DNA of 64,000 bases from Salinivirga cyanobacteriivorans (GTDB lineage Bacteria; Bacteroidota; Bacteroidia; Bacteroidales; Salinivirgaceae): positions 2,785,501-2,849,500 of the forward strand of contig NZ_CP013118.1 of NCBI RefSeq assembly GCF_001443605.1. The letters are read 5' to 3'. The notes beneath the pieces are model-generated. The model had not been told where the DNA came from. It ran no database searches and was given only the letters and a program-made list of their open reading frames with translations. A program made the position numbers and the translations under genes. Shown here one piece after another: positions 45,243 through 54,371 of the stretch. Within the stretch, counting starts at the first letter, position 1. Every line of letters begins with the position of its first letter.

Positions 45243-46580
45243 TTAATTTAGTTGCTTTACGAGTTGCCTGATATCGGTGAGGTTGGAGCCGGATTTATTG
45301 GTGGACCGGGTAAAAACTTTTTTATAGCCAAGTCTGCGGGCTTCAGATATGCGCTGTTCCATTCGGCTTACAGGCCTAATTTCACCCGCAAGGCCAATTT
45401 CGCCGGAAAAGCATGTTTGTGGAGATATTTCAAGGTCGAGGTAGGATGAAATTATGGCTGCTGCCATAGCTAAATCAATGGCAGTATCAGCAATTTTGAG
45501 GCCTCCGGCAATATTCACAAATACGTCGCGTGTGCTGAGTTTCAGACCGGCTCTTTTTTCCAGAACCGCAAGGAGCATATTAAGGCGCTTTGGGTTATAG
45601 CCGTTTGCAGTACGTTGCGGTGTTCCATAAGTGGCAGGGCTTACAAGGGCCTGTACTTCGACCATCAGCGGCCTAATGCCCTCGTTTACAACGGCTACGG
45701 CTGTGCCTGTTAGTTGTTCGGCGTAATGTTGCACAAGTATTTCTGATGGGTTGCTTACTTCTCTCAGTCCATTTTGCTGCATTTCGAATACACCAATTTC
45801 AGCGGTACTGCCAAAGCGGTTTTTTGTTGTTCTTAATAAACGTAGCTGTCCGGTATGTTCACCTTCAAACTGAAGAACGGTGTCTACCATGTGCTCGAGC
45901 ACTTTAGGACCTGCTATGTTGCCTGATTTGGTAATGTGCCCGACCAAAAAAAGAGGTACATTAAGGTACTTGGCCATGTTGATTAGTTGGTAGGCTGTTT
46001 CGCGTATTTGGCTTATTGTACCGGGTATAGATTCCAGGTTGTGGCTTTGAAGGGTTTGTATGGAGTCGACAATAATAAGGGCGGGTTTTTCTTTTTTTAG
46101 TTGTTCGTTAAGGTTTTCAACTATAAGTTCTGTGCTTATGAAGCAGTTGTCTGATATTTCTCCCAGGCGGTCGGCTCTGTCTTTAATTTGTGCGGTGCTC
46201 TCTTCGCCGGCCACATATACAATTTTTTTATCTGAATTTTGGAGGGTAAGTTGCAAAAGCAGGGTAGATTTCCCGATACCGGGTTCTCCACCGATAAGCA
46301 CTACCGATCCTGGCATCATGCCACCTCCGAGTACGCGGTCCAGTTCGCCAATTTTTGAAGGAATTCGGGAGTAGCTATCAGGTTGTACCTTTTTAAGTTG
46401 ATGAAGTTTGGTTTGATTGTCGTCAAAATTAACGGCAGCCTGCCTTTTATCTGCTTTGGAAGTTTGCATAACCGTCTCTTCCATGCTGTTCCAGGCACCG
46501 CATTGTGGGCATTTGCCCAGCCATTTGGGTGATGATGCTCCGCAAGCCTGACAAATGTATTGTGTTTTGGTTTTGGCCAA
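45243..46580 (-). CDS. radA: DNA repair protein RadA
   Basis: RadA (Sms) is a RecA-related ATPase that drives branch migration in recombination. The 445-residue protein has the zinc finger CQACGASSPKWLGKCPQCGAW, Walker A GGEPGIGKST, the RadA motif KNRFGS and a C-terminal Lon-like domain. The length is normal. A short lipoprotein gene lies 7 bases upstream. Confidence 0.96.
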   Translation of the reverse strand: MAKTKTQYICQACGASSPKWLGKCPQCGAWNSMEETVMQTSKADKRQAAVNFDDNQTKLHQLKKVQPDSYSRIPSKIGELDRVLGGGMMPGSVVLIGGEPGIGKSTLLLQLTLQNSDKKIVYVAGEESTAQIKDRADRLGEISDNCFISTELIVENLNEQLKKEKPALIIVDSIQTLQSHNLESIPGTISQIRETAYQLINMAKYLNVPLFLVGHITKSGNIAGPKVLEHMVDTVLQFEGEHTGQLRLLRTTKNRFGSTAEIGVFEMQQNGLREVSNPSEILVQHYAEQLTGTAVAVVNEGIRPLMVEVQALVSPATYGTPQRTANGYNPKRLNMLLAVLEKRAGLKLSTRDVFVNIAGGLKIADTAIDLAMAAAIISSYLDLEISPQTCFSGEIGLAGEIRPVSRMEQRISEARRLGYKKVFTRSTNKSGSNLTDIRQLVKQLN

Positions 46581-46587
46581 GGTGGGA

Positions 46588-46995
46588 TTATAGTTTCACA
46601 AATTCATAACGAACAAATGGGTTCCCATCAGAATCAGCGGACTCTCGGGTCATCTTGAATATTGTGCGGTCAAGTTCATCTACCCACCATTCTCCATTGA
46701 CGGGGTGGCCTCCCATATCCTGTTTCAGTTCAAGTGTCAGCCTGAATTCCATACTTTTGCGATCGAGATTATATTCTCCTTCGTTTACAGCCATGGGTTC
46801 GCCATCAGTGCTGTCTATCGCATAGGTTTCAATAGTGAAATTATTATCATCTTTGAACGTCCAGATATAGAATCGCGATGGTTCGACCACTCTGGGGACT
46901 TCTTCCCATTTTCCAATTAGGAAAGAGGTTTTGCGATCGACACAACTCGAAAAGAATATTAGTGTGATAATAAGAACCGGCCAAAACTTTCTCAT
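46588..46995 (-). CDS. Small lipoprotein of unknown function
   Basis: A 135-residue protein with a lipoprotein signal ending at Cys18 (IFFSSC) and a beta-rich body typical of a small lipocalin-like fold (IGKWEEVPRVVEPSRFYIWTF). It is likely anchored in the outer membrane or periplasm. It lies 7 bases upstream of radA and in the conserved radA-rfaE2 neighbourhood. No motif identifies a ligand. Confidence 0.8.
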   Translation of the reverse strand: MRKFWPVLIITLIFFSSCVDRKTSFLIGKWEEVPRVVEPSRFYIWTFKDDNNFTIETYAIDSTDGEPMAVNEGEYNLDRKSMEFRLTLELKQDMGGHPVNGEWWVDELDRTIFKMTRESADSDGNPFVRYEFVKL

Positions 46996-47070
46996 GATTA
47001 AATGATTTTAAATCAGGCTAAAATTATAATATTTTAAAAGACCAGACAATTTTTTTTGGTCAATTCAGCT

Positions 47071-47565
47071 TTAATTTTGACTAATTGCTTTGTCAATGAT
47101 AGCGCTTGTGCTGTATCCGGGCGTTAGTTCTATAGTTAATACATCGCCTCCCCGGTTTTTAACAATATCGTAACCCACTACATCTTCAGCTTTGTAATCA
47201 TTTCCTTTGACCAAAAAATCGGGCTGTACAGCTTTAATAAGTTCGTAAGGAGTAGGTTCGTCGAATAAAATAACAGCATCGATAAACTTTAATGCTGCTA
47301 TTATGGTAAGTCTCGCTTGCTCATCCTGCAGTGGCCTGCTGCTGCCTTTTATTTCTCTAACTGAGCGGTCGGTATTGAGTCCAATTATTAGTTTGTCGCC
47401 TAAATCAGATGCTTTGGCAAGGTACTCGATGTGCCCTTTATGAATAATATCGAAGCAACCGTTGGAGAAAACAATTTTTTGATTTTTAAAGCGCCAAATA
47501 TTGAGTTGACTTTGAATGCTTTCCCTGGTATAGATTTTTTTATTTATGATTTCCAGCTGGTTCAT
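47071..47565 (-). CDS. rfaE2: D-glycero-beta-D-manno-heptose 1-phosphate adenylyltransferase
   Basis: It makes ADP-heptose from heptose 1-phosphate for lipopolysaccharide core. The 164-residue protein is the stand-alone C-terminal half of bifunctional HldE: FSNGCFDIIHKGHIEYL (HxGH), KGSSRPLQDEQAR and KGNDYKAEDVVGYDIVKNRGG. The rfaE1 kinase half is not in this window. Its start overlaps the upstream flippase-like gene by 26 bases, so translation may be coupled. Confidence 0.93.
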   Translation of the reverse strand: MNQLEIINKKIYTRESIQSQLNIWRFKNQKIVFSNGCFDIIHKGHIEYLAKASDLGDKLIIGLNTDRSVREIKGSSRPLQDEQARLTIIAALKFIDAVILFDEPTPYELIKAVQPDFLVKGNDYKAEDVVGYDIVKNRGGDVLTIELTPGYSTSAIIDKAISQN

Positions 47566-48565
47566 GGATTCTTTTTTTATAGCGGTTATAAAAAGGTAAA
47601 CTTATGTAGGATATCAATCCCATTCCTATCAACATTAAAGTTTGGGCACTCCATACTACCAATGCAAATAGTTTTGCATCGTCGCCTCCAACCCCATAAA
47701 TAACCAGCCCGGCGATGACCATAAAGTGATAAGCCCCAATTCCCCCTTGCACCGGAGCGACCATGCCATAACTGCCGAGCACAAAAATAGTGAGAGCGAC
47801 AACAGGGCCATAACCGTCCATGAACGGGAAACTGAAAAAGCAAACATACAACATGCCGTAATAGGCAATCCAAATGGTGAAAGTAAAAAGAATAAAGAGC
47901 AACTTGTTTTTTACATCTTTTATACTGAGCAGTCCATCTTTGAGTGTGTTAACTTTCTCGTTTATTTTGCTGATTATTTTGATGTGTTCAAATTTTTGCC
48001 TGAAAAGGAAATAAATTACAACAGCTCCAAGTCCAAGGAAGACAACGATGCCAATTAGCCAGCCGGATTCCAGAATGCCTTGTATGTTTTCTGATACAGC
48101 CGGGTTTTCGAGCACGAATTTCTGAAAAACATCAAACTGCAATAGTATGGCCAGGCCAGTAATTCCTACAAGCATAATTAAGTCAATAATGCGCTCTGTA
48201 ATGATGGTACCAAAGGCTGTACTGAGGGGGATTTTTTCGTACTGTTTTATAATGGCTCCTCTTGTAACTTCTCCCATCCTGGGAAATGCCAGATTGGCGA
48301 AATACCCTATCATTACTGCAAAAAAAGAATTGTAGTGCGATGGTTTGTATCCCAGAGAATCTGCAAGCAATACCCACCTGGCAGACCGTGCAAGGTGACT
48401 TATAATTCCGAGGAAGATACTTACATAGACCCATAAAAAATTAACTTCATGTAAGGCTTCGAGTATCTCTTTCCAATCCTGATCCTGGTATACTTTCCAA
48501 AAAATAAAAATTCCCAGACTAATAAAGACCAGGAATTTTAATGCATTTGTAATATATTTTTTCAA
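47540..48565 (-). CDS. Lysylphosphatidylglycerol synthase TM-region (UPF0104) protein
   Basis: A 341-residue integral membrane protein with about eight helices, without the soluble catalytic domain of MprF. Family features include LARSARWVLLADSLGYKPS near residue 60 and FPRMGEVTRGAIIKQYEKIP near 90. Such proteins are thought to act as lipid flippases. It follows panD by 6 bases and overlaps rfaE2 by 26, fitting an envelope-lipid operon. Confidence 0.85.
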   Translation of the reverse strand: MKKYITNALKFLVFISLGIFIFWKVYQDQDWKEILEALHEVNFLWVYVSIFLGIISHLARSARWVLLADSLGYKPSHYNSFFAVMIGYFANLAFPRMGEVTRGAIIKQYEKIPLSTAFGTIITERIIDLIMLVGITGLAILLQFDVFQKFVLENPAVSENIQGILESGWLIGIVVFLGLGAVVIYFLFRQKFEHIKIISKINEKVNTLKDGLLSIKDVKNKLLFILFTFTIWIAYYGMLYVCFFSFPFMDGYGPVVALTIFVLGSYGMVAPVQGGIGAYHFMVIAGLVIYGVGGDDAKLFALVVWSAQTLMLIGMGLISYISLPFYNRYKKRIHEPAGNHK

Positions 48566-48571
48566 AACTAA

Positions 48572-48925
48572 TTATTTTACAACTGTGTTTGTTTCTACAT
48601 CAGGAAAAATGAATGTTGGATCAAATGTTTTGGCTTCTTCAAAATCCATTTGCGCATATGATATTACAATTACAATATCGCCCACCTGCACCTTGCGGGC
48701 AGCAGGGCCATTCAAACAGATTGTTCCTGATCCGCGTTCACCTTTAATCACATATGTATCGAGTCGTTCACCATTGTTTATGTTAACAACCTGGACTTTT
48801 TCGTTTTCGATAATATTGGCTGCATCCATCAAATCTTCATCAATGGTGATACTCCCTACATACTGTAAGTTTGCTTCTGTTACTGTTACTTTGTGTAACT
48901 TGGATTTTACAACCTCAATAAACAT
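48572..48925 (-). CDS. panD: Aspartate 1-decarboxylase
   Basis: It decarboxylates aspartate to beta-alanine for pantothenate. The 117-residue proenzyme starts at ATG 48925 and self-cleaves between Gly24 and Ser25 (YVGSITID), making the pyruvoyl group. A longer frame to 48979 is open, but a promoter at 48949-48979 overlaps it. It follows panC on the same strand. Confidence 0.95.
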   Translation of the reverse strand: MFIEVVKSKLHKVTVTEANLQYVGSITIDEDLMDAANIIENEKVQVVNINNGERLDTYVIKGERGSGTICLNGPAARKVQVGDIVIVISYAQMDFEEAKTFDPTFIFPDVETNTVVK

Positions 48926-48948
48926 ATTAAAACGGGTTTTAATTGGTA

Positions 48949-48979
48949 CAAAGTTAAAACGAATATTTGATATTGTCAA
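48949..48979 (-). promoter_or_regulatory. Internal promoter of panD
   Basis: On the minus strand TTG (48977-48979) is followed after 20 bases by TAACTTTG (48949-48956). It lies inside the 3' end of panC, so panD can be transcribed apart from panC. Confidence 0.6.
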
Positions 48980-49799
48980 TCAATCTTACTTTTCCGCAAT
49001 AGACGGCAATACATCCTATTTTATCACAATTTTCCTGCCAGTTGTTTGCCGGCTGCAGGGTTTCCTGATCTACAATCTGGAAATATTCCATTTCCAAATG
49101 CGCTATTTTATTAAGAGAATCGGTCACCCACTCTTCTAATTGTTTTACGGAAAGGTGTTGGCTTTTGTTTTTCGATGCAGCCAATATTTGATTTATGAAA
49201 GCAGCACTTTTTCTTTGTTCGCTATTTAATCGCTGGTTTCTGGAACTCATGGCCAGACCATCGTTTTCTCTGATTATGGGTGCCCCCATTATTTTTACAG
49301 GGTAGTTGTGGTCTTTTACCATTTTGCGAATGATAGCGAGCTGTTGAAAATCTTTTTCTCCAAATACAGCTATGTCAGGCTCAACAATATCGAAAAGGCG
49401 GCTTACTACCTGGGCCACACCATTAAAATGGCCGGGTCTGTGTTTCCCTTCCATCACTTTTTCCAACGCCCCAAAGTCAAATTTTCGGTTGTCTTTTTCC
49501 GGGTATATTTCCTCTTCAGAAGGTGCAAATACTATATCTGTACCTACTTCTTTGAGCATTTCCATGTCTTTCGACATGTTCTGGGGGTACTTTTCATAGT
49601 CACCCGGATCATTGAACTGGGTGGGGTTTACAAAAACACTTACAACTATTATGTCAGCGTGCTTTTTTGCAATATTTATTAAGGATAAATGCCCTTCATG
49701 AAGCGCACCCATTGTGGGAACAAAACCAATTTTTTTATTATCGGTTTTATGCGACCGCACCTCGGCTTTAAGTTTATCTATTTTGTTATGCTTTTGCAT
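48954..49799 (-). CDS. panC: Pantothenate synthetase
   Basis: It condenses pantoate and beta-alanine with ATP. The 281-residue enzyme from ATG 49799 has [16 protein letters not shown] (HxGH-type), [24 protein letters not shown] and the KMSKS-like MSSRNQRL. An ATG eight codons upstream is possible. panD follows 28 bases later. A TAATTTTG -7 element lies at 49832-49839 upstream. Confidence 0.96.
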   Translation of the reverse strand: MQKHNKIDKLKAEVRSHKTDNKKIGFVPTMGALHEGHLSLINIAKKHADIIVVSVFVNPTQFNDPGDYEKYPQNMSKDMEMLKEVGTDIVFAPSEEEIYPEKDNRKFDFGALEKVMEGKHRPGHFNGVAQVVSRLFDIVEPDIAVFGEKDFQQLAIIRKMVKDHNYPVKIMGAPIIRENDGLAMSSRNQRLNSEQRKSAAFINQILAASKNKSQHLSVKQLEEWVTDSLNKIAHLEMEYFQIVDQETLQPANNWQENCDKIGCIAVYCGKVRLIDNIKYSF

Positions 49800-49823
49800 A
49801 AATGGTATTTTAAAAGTTTTCAA

Positions 49824-50279
49824 ATGAACGACAAAATTAGATTATTTTTATCAACCTCATTCAAAGGGCTATAAAAAAAGATAATTTAGTTTTTATTTAC
49901 TTTTACCTCCATCAGAAGGATGAAGTTTCAATAACCTTAAATAATTCTCAATAGTGGAGAAATAGCCTGCCATATCCCTTTGACCTTACATAAATTGTTT
50001 AGCTGCATTGAGGTTTATGGCAGATTTACTGTATTTCTGTAGTTTAATTATTACTAGCCAATGGATTTTACTCATTTAGGAACTTTTTTATAAAAAAAAT
50101 GGTTTCTGATTGACTTATATCGATTAACAATGGGTTGGTCAAAAAACAAAAAGATTTAAGACAAATTTGGCAATATGTTCAAAGCCATGGCGTTGAATGA
50201 GTGTGTTAAAGATTACGTTTGTGTTGAAATATTTATTAATTTTGCACAACTTAAACGACACTAATACCTGATTCAAAAG
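49824..50279. other. Divergent intergenic region panC / glycogen-synthase-like gene
   Basis: About 455 AT-rich bases hold both promoters. TAATTTTG elements lie at 49832-49839 (minus) and 50237-50244 (plus). No riboswitch-like structure or gene is visible. Confidence 0.5.
50237..50244 (+). promoter_or_regulatory. -7 element of the glycogen-synthase-like gene
   Basis: TAATTTTG fits the consensus 35 bases before the start. A TTTG lies 15 bases upstream, closer than the normal 19-20, so the -33 box is doubtful. Confidence 0.4.
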
Positions 50280-51092
50280 ATGGAAAAAGCAAAGGTTTTG
50301 TACATTGCACAGGAAATCACCCCTTATTTACCTGAGAACCATATGTCTAAGTTGGCTCGTTACCTACCTCAGGGTATTCAGGAAAAAGGGAAGGAAATTA
50401 GAACATTTATGCCTCGTTATGGCAAAATTAATGAAAGGCGTAATCAACTTCACGAGGTGATTCGTCTATCGGGGATGAATTTAATAATTAACGATACCGA
50501 TCACCCGCTTATCATTAAAGTTGCCTCAATTCAGGCTGCACGCATGCAGGTTTATTTTATTGATAACGAGGAGTATTTTCAGCGTAAGGCTGTGTTAAAA
50601 GATAAAGATGGCAAATATTTTGAAGACAACGATGAGCGTGCAATATTTTTTGCCCGTGGTGTTTTGGAAACTGTAAAAAAATTGCGTTGGTCACCTGATA
50701 TTATTCATTGCCATGGTTGGATTACAAGTCTAATACCACTTTACATTAAGAAACTCTATAAAGATAACCCATTGTTTAATGATGCAAAAATTGTTTATTC
50801 GCTGTACGATGACGATTTTGCACCTGCGCTTGATGCTCAATTTCATAAAAAACTGGCAGACGAAGGTTTTGATAAATCTGATATTGAGCACATAGCATCA
50901 AACCCAGATTTTGCAAATCTCATGAAATTAGCTGTTGACAAATCAGATGGAGTTATTAAAGGAGCCGGGGAGATAAATAAAGATGTTGAAGCATATGCCA
51001 AAGGTGAAAAGAAAGATTTTCTGGATTACCAGGATGAAGACACCTATGTGGATGCTTATAATGATTTTTACGATAAAATGTTGAATACATAA
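50280..51092 (+). CDS. Glycogen/starch synthase N-terminal-domain protein, probably degenerate
   Basis: A 270-residue protein similar to the N-terminal Rossmann half of GT5 glycogen synthases (VLYIAQEITPYLP ... FMPRYGKINERRNQ ... DIIHCHGWITSLIPLY). The C-terminal nucleotide-binding half is missing, and the ADP-glucose-binding K-x-G-G loop of the family is replaced by LPENHMSKLA. It is therefore unlikely to make glycogen by itself. The same short form sits next to panC in related Bacteroidota, so it is a real gene. The DUF4270 gene follows 14 bases after the stop. Confidence 0.8.
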   Translation: MEKAKVLYIAQEITPYLPENHMSKLARYLPQGIQEKGKEIRTFMPRYGKINERRNQLHEVIRLSGMNLIINDTDHPLIIKVASIQAARMQVYFIDNEEYFQRKAVLKDKDGKYFEDNDERAIFFARGVLETVKKLRWSPDIIHCHGWITSLIPLYIKKLYKDNPLFNDAKIVYSLYDDDFAPALDAQFHKKLADEGFDKSDIEHIASNPDFANLMKLAVDKSDGVIKGAGEINKDVEAYAKGEKKDFLDYQDEDTYVDAYNDFYDKMLNT

Positions 51093-51106
51093 AGGATTTA
51101 TTTTAT

Positions 51107-52450
51107 ATGAAGTTTTTTTTGCGGGGATTGTTTCTGTTATCTGTAGTTTTCTTGTTTTTTACATGTAAAGAGGATGACAGTTTTTTAGGTGAGAATTTTT
51201 TAGATAGTAAGCTAAGTATTTATTACGATACTGTTACCAACTTTACTACCAAATCAGTTCCATACGATATTAATGACACGGTGTACTCCGGAGTAACCCT
51301 GGCGATGATCGGTGATTACTATGATGAGGTTTTTGGTGATACCAAAGCCATGACCGTTTTTAGTGTGGCACCGCAGTTTAACGTTATTGACTCAGCTTCA
51401 AACCGGAATGCCGATAGTTTAATGTTACAATTGGAATTTAGAGGGAGCTATTATGGTTTTGATACCACTGAACATACTTTCAAGTTATATGCGGTAGAGC
51501 AACCGCTGACACAAATTGACACCAATTCGCTTTCCAATGTGAATCTAAGTGATTATTACGATTCAAACAATCCCATAGCAACGACAACTTACGCAGTTAA
51601 ACCGGATAGCACTGCAGAATTTTTGCGGTTTCAATTGCCTGCTTCAATGGCTGACGACCTGGTTCAAAATTTGGATACTTTGATTTCAGACGACTCCCTT
51701 TTTATCCAAAATTTTAAGGGCTTCATAATCACAGCTGAGCGACAGGGTGGAACAGGGGCACTTATTCATTACAATCTGAACGCGGAGGAGACACACATGC
51801 GATTGCATTATAGCGACGAAAATAATGACAACCAGGTTATTTATTTTTATCCGACCTCATCTGAGGGAGTTGTTAAGCGGTTTAATTTTTTCGAACATGA
51901 TTATTCTACAGGATCCATCAGTAGTCAGATGATTTCTACAGATCCCCCACAATTTATTCAAGGTGATTCGCTTGCTTATATTCAGGCAGGCCGGGGTATC
52001 AATATGGAAATAGACATCGATTTAGCAGGCTCTGAGATTTTTGCAGAGAGCATGAATAACGATGATCTGGTTATTAACAGGGTGAGACTTGAGCTGAACC
52101 CAATAAAGAGAGAATATGAAGTGATTGATACGTTAATGTATGCACCACCATCAAGTATAGCTTTATTTGAGGAAGTGAACGGAGAAAAGGAACATATAGT
52201 GGATTATTTTTTACCAGAGCAGGGCGCATCGGCTCCGGAATACTATAATGATGAAAAGAATTCATATGGTTTTGTGTTTAGCGGAATGGTACATGAAAAA
52301 GTCACTGAGGGGAGTTCTTCATTTACACTTTTTTTGCAACCTTCTCAAACAAGTATTAGTGCCAACAGAGCAGTCTTTTATGGCTCAGGCGCGGTAGATT
52401 CACTTAGACCCAAAGTGATAATAACTTATTCGAAACGAACAAACGAATAG
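51107..52450 (+). CDS. DUF4270 lipoprotein
   Basis: A 447-residue Bacteroidota-specific protein. The signal ends at a lipobox near residue 20 (FLFFTCKEDD), followed by SFLGENFLDSKLSIYYDT and a beta-rich body rich in Asp, Ser and Tyr. It is probably surface-exposed or periplasmic; its role is not known. It lies between the glycogen-synthase-like gene and glmS, which starts 4 bases after it, so the three form one operon. Confidence 0.85.
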   Translation: MKFFLRGLFLLSVVFLFFTCKEDDSFLGENFLDSKLSIYYDTVTNFTTKSVPYDINDTVYSGVTLAMIGDYYDEVFGDTKAMTVFSVAPQFNVIDSASNRNADSLMLQLEFRGSYYGFDTTEHTFKLYAVEQPLTQIDTNSLSNVNLSDYYDSNNPIATTTYAVKPDSTAEFLRFQLPASMADDLVQNLDTLISDDSLFIQNFKGFIITAERQGGTGALIHYNLNAEETHMRLHYSDENNDNQVIYFYPTSSEGVVKRFNFFEHDYSTGSISSQMISTDPPQFIQGDSLAYIQAGRGINMEIDIDLAGSEIFAESMNNDDLVINRVRLELNPIKREYEVIDTLMYAPPSSIALFEEVNGEKEHIVDYFLPEQGASAPEYYNDEKNSYGFVFSGMVHEKVTEGSSSFTLFLQPSQTSISANRAVFYGSGAVDSLRPKVIITYSKRTNE

Positions 52451-52454
52451 ATTT

Positions 52455-54290
52455 ATGTGTGGAATTGTTGGATATATAGGAAACAAAGAAGCATACCCGA
52501 TCTTGATTAACGGGCTCAAACGACTGGAGTACCGTGGCTACGATTCGGCAGGTGTAGCTTTGTTGAATGGAAACATAAATGTATATAAAAGAAAAGGTAA
52601 AGTTTCAGATCTTGAAGACTATACCAAATCACAAAATACAGATGGTACTATAGGAATTGGGCACACCCGGTGGGCTACCCATGGTGAACCAAACGATATC
52701 AATGCCCATCCGCATCGGTCCATGGACGGAAAATTTGTATTGATACACAATGGTATCATTGAAAATTACGGTAAGCTTAAAAAGTCATTGGAAGAGGCTG
52801 GGTACGAGTTTACATCAGATACTGATACCGAAGTGCTGGCCAATTTGATTGCCTATATTTATAAAGAGGGTGACATGAGCGTTGAAATGGCCGTACGTCT
52901 TGCCCTTAAAAAAGTAATTGGTGCCTACGGTCTGGTTGTATTCAGTACAGAAGAACCGGACAAGCTTATAGCAGCCCGAAAAGGCAGCCCATTGGTAATT
53001 GGTGTTGGCAAAGGTGAATACTTTTTGGCATCTGATGCTACACCAATAGTGGAACATACCAATAGTGTAATATACCTGAATGATGACGATTTGGCCATCA
53101 TTAAGAAAGATCAAATGGTTTTGAAGACCATTTTTGACGAAAAACAAGAACCCGTTGTTGAGGAATTAGACCTTGATATTGGCGAGATTGATAAAAATGG
53201 GTTCCCGCATTTCATGTTAAAAGAAATTTTCGAACAGCCCCGCTCTATTTTAGATACTTTTAGAGGAAGGGTTGCTAAAGACAACTCTGAAATTGTGTTG
53301 GGAGGCCTGTATCGGGTAATCGACGATTTGGTACAAGCCAAACGTATATTGATTGTCGCATGCGGAACCTCATGGCATGCTGGTCAGGTAGGTGAGTATA
53401 TGATTGAAGATTTGGCTCGTATACCTGTTGAGGTGGAATATGGATCAGAATTTAGGTACCGGAATCCTGTAATTACTAAAGATGATTTTGTAATAGCAAT
53501 AAGTCAGAGTGGTGAGACAGCCGATACCCTGGCTGCTATACGCATGGCAAAAGAAGCCGGCGCAAGGGTGTTAGGTATATGCAATGTGGTAGGATCCAGT
53601 ATCCCCCGGGAGACTGATGCAGGGGTTTATACCCATGCAGGACCCGAAATAGGGGTGGCCTCCACAAAAGCATTTACAGCACAGGTAACTGTGTTGGCTA
53701 TGATAGCTATGGTGCTGGGAAATAAACGTGGTGAGCTTTCTACCGATGATTATAATGAACTCATTCATGACCTTACAGAAGTTCCGGCAAAAATTGAAAA
53801 AATACTTCAGCAAAATGAGGAAATAAAAGCTATTGCAGAGATTTATAAGGAAGCGACAAATGCCATTTATCTCGGACGTGGTTATTTATTCCCCGTTGCA
53901 CTGGAAGGAGCACTGAAACTTAAAGAAATTTCATATATTCATGCCGAGGGCTATCCGGCAGCAGAAATGAAACACGGACCAATTGCTCTCATCGATGAAA
54001 ATATGCCTGTAATTGTAATTGCAACAAAAGATAAGAGTTACGATAAAATTGTGAGCAACATTCAGGAAGTTAAAGCCAGAAACGGCAAAGTAATAGCCGT
54101 TGTAACAGAAGGAGATGATACAATACGCAATATGGCAGATCATGTGATGGAGGTTCCTGAAAGCACTGAGATGCTTTCTGCGCTTACAACAGTTGTTCCT
54201 TTGCAACTATTATCTTATCACATTGCCGTGATGAGGGGTTGTAATGTAGACCAACCCAGAAACCTGGCAAAATCGGTAACTGTAGAATAA
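52455..54290 (+). CDS. glmS: Glutamine-fructose-6-phosphate aminotransferase
   Basis: It makes glucosamine 6-phosphate, the first step to UDP-GlcNAc. The 611-residue enzyme has the glutaminase N-terminus with catalytic Cys2 (MCGIVGYIG), the GHTRWATHGEP loop, and two SIS domains (CGTSWHAGQVGEYM; SQSGETADTLAAI) ending in PRNLAKSVTVE. The IS insertion downstream duplicated the last bases of this gene without changing it. Confidence 0.98.
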   Translation: MCGIVGYIGNKEAYPILINGLKRLEYRGYDSAGVALLNGNINVYKRKGKVSDLEDYTKSQNTDGTIGIGHTRWATHGEPNDINAHPHRSMDGKFVLIHNGIIENYGKLKKSLEEAGYEFTSDTDTEVLANLIAYIYKEGDMSVEMAVRLALKKVIGAYGLVVFSTEEPDKLIAARKGSPLVIGVGKGEYFLASDATPIVEHTNSVIYLNDDDLAIIKKDQMVLKTIFDEKQEPVVEELDLDIGEIDKNGFPHFMLKEIFEQPRSILDTFRGRVAKDNSEIVLGGLYRVIDDLVQAKRILIVACGTSWHAGQVGEYMIEDLARIPVEVEYGSEFRYRNPVITKDDFVIAISQSGETADTLAAIRMAKEAGARVLGICNVVGSSIPRETDAGVYTHAGPEIGVASTKAFTAQVTVLAMIAMVLGNKRGELSTDDYNELIHDLTEVPAKIEKILQQNEEIKAIAEIYKEATNAIYLGRGYLFPVALEGALKLKEISYIHAEGYPAAEMKHGPIALIDENMPVIVIATKDKSYDKIVSNIQEVKARNGKVIAVVTEGDDTIRNMADHVMEVPESTEMLSALTTVVPLQLLSYHIAVMRGCNVDQPRNLAKSVTVE

Positions 54291-54371
54291 AATAAGTTGG
54301 TATAAACTAAAAAATCCCGCAGCTTTGTCGCTGCGGAATTTTTTTTGCATTTTGTGGATTGTCTATTCTTT
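54284..54371 (+). repeat. Left 88-bp target duplication of the IS
   Basis: This copy starts within the last two codons of glmS and includes the terminator hairpin. It is identical to 55994-56081, directly outside the two IS ends. Boundaries could shift by one base. Confidence 0.85.
54311..54346. terminator. glmS terminator, original side
   Basis: CCGCAGC and GCTGCGG form a 7-bp stem with a 6-base loop between A and T tracts, which suits both directions. Confidence 0.85.

Noticed and set aside
49824-50279. Riboswitch or leader RNA near panC or the glycogen-synthase-like gene
   Set aside because: No conserved leader structure could be recognised by eye; only promoter elements are visible.
50280-51092. 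The short glycogen-synthase-like gene considered as a pseudogene
   Set aside because: The frame is clean, the downstream gene starts 14 bases after its stop, and I recall the same short form next to panC in relatives.
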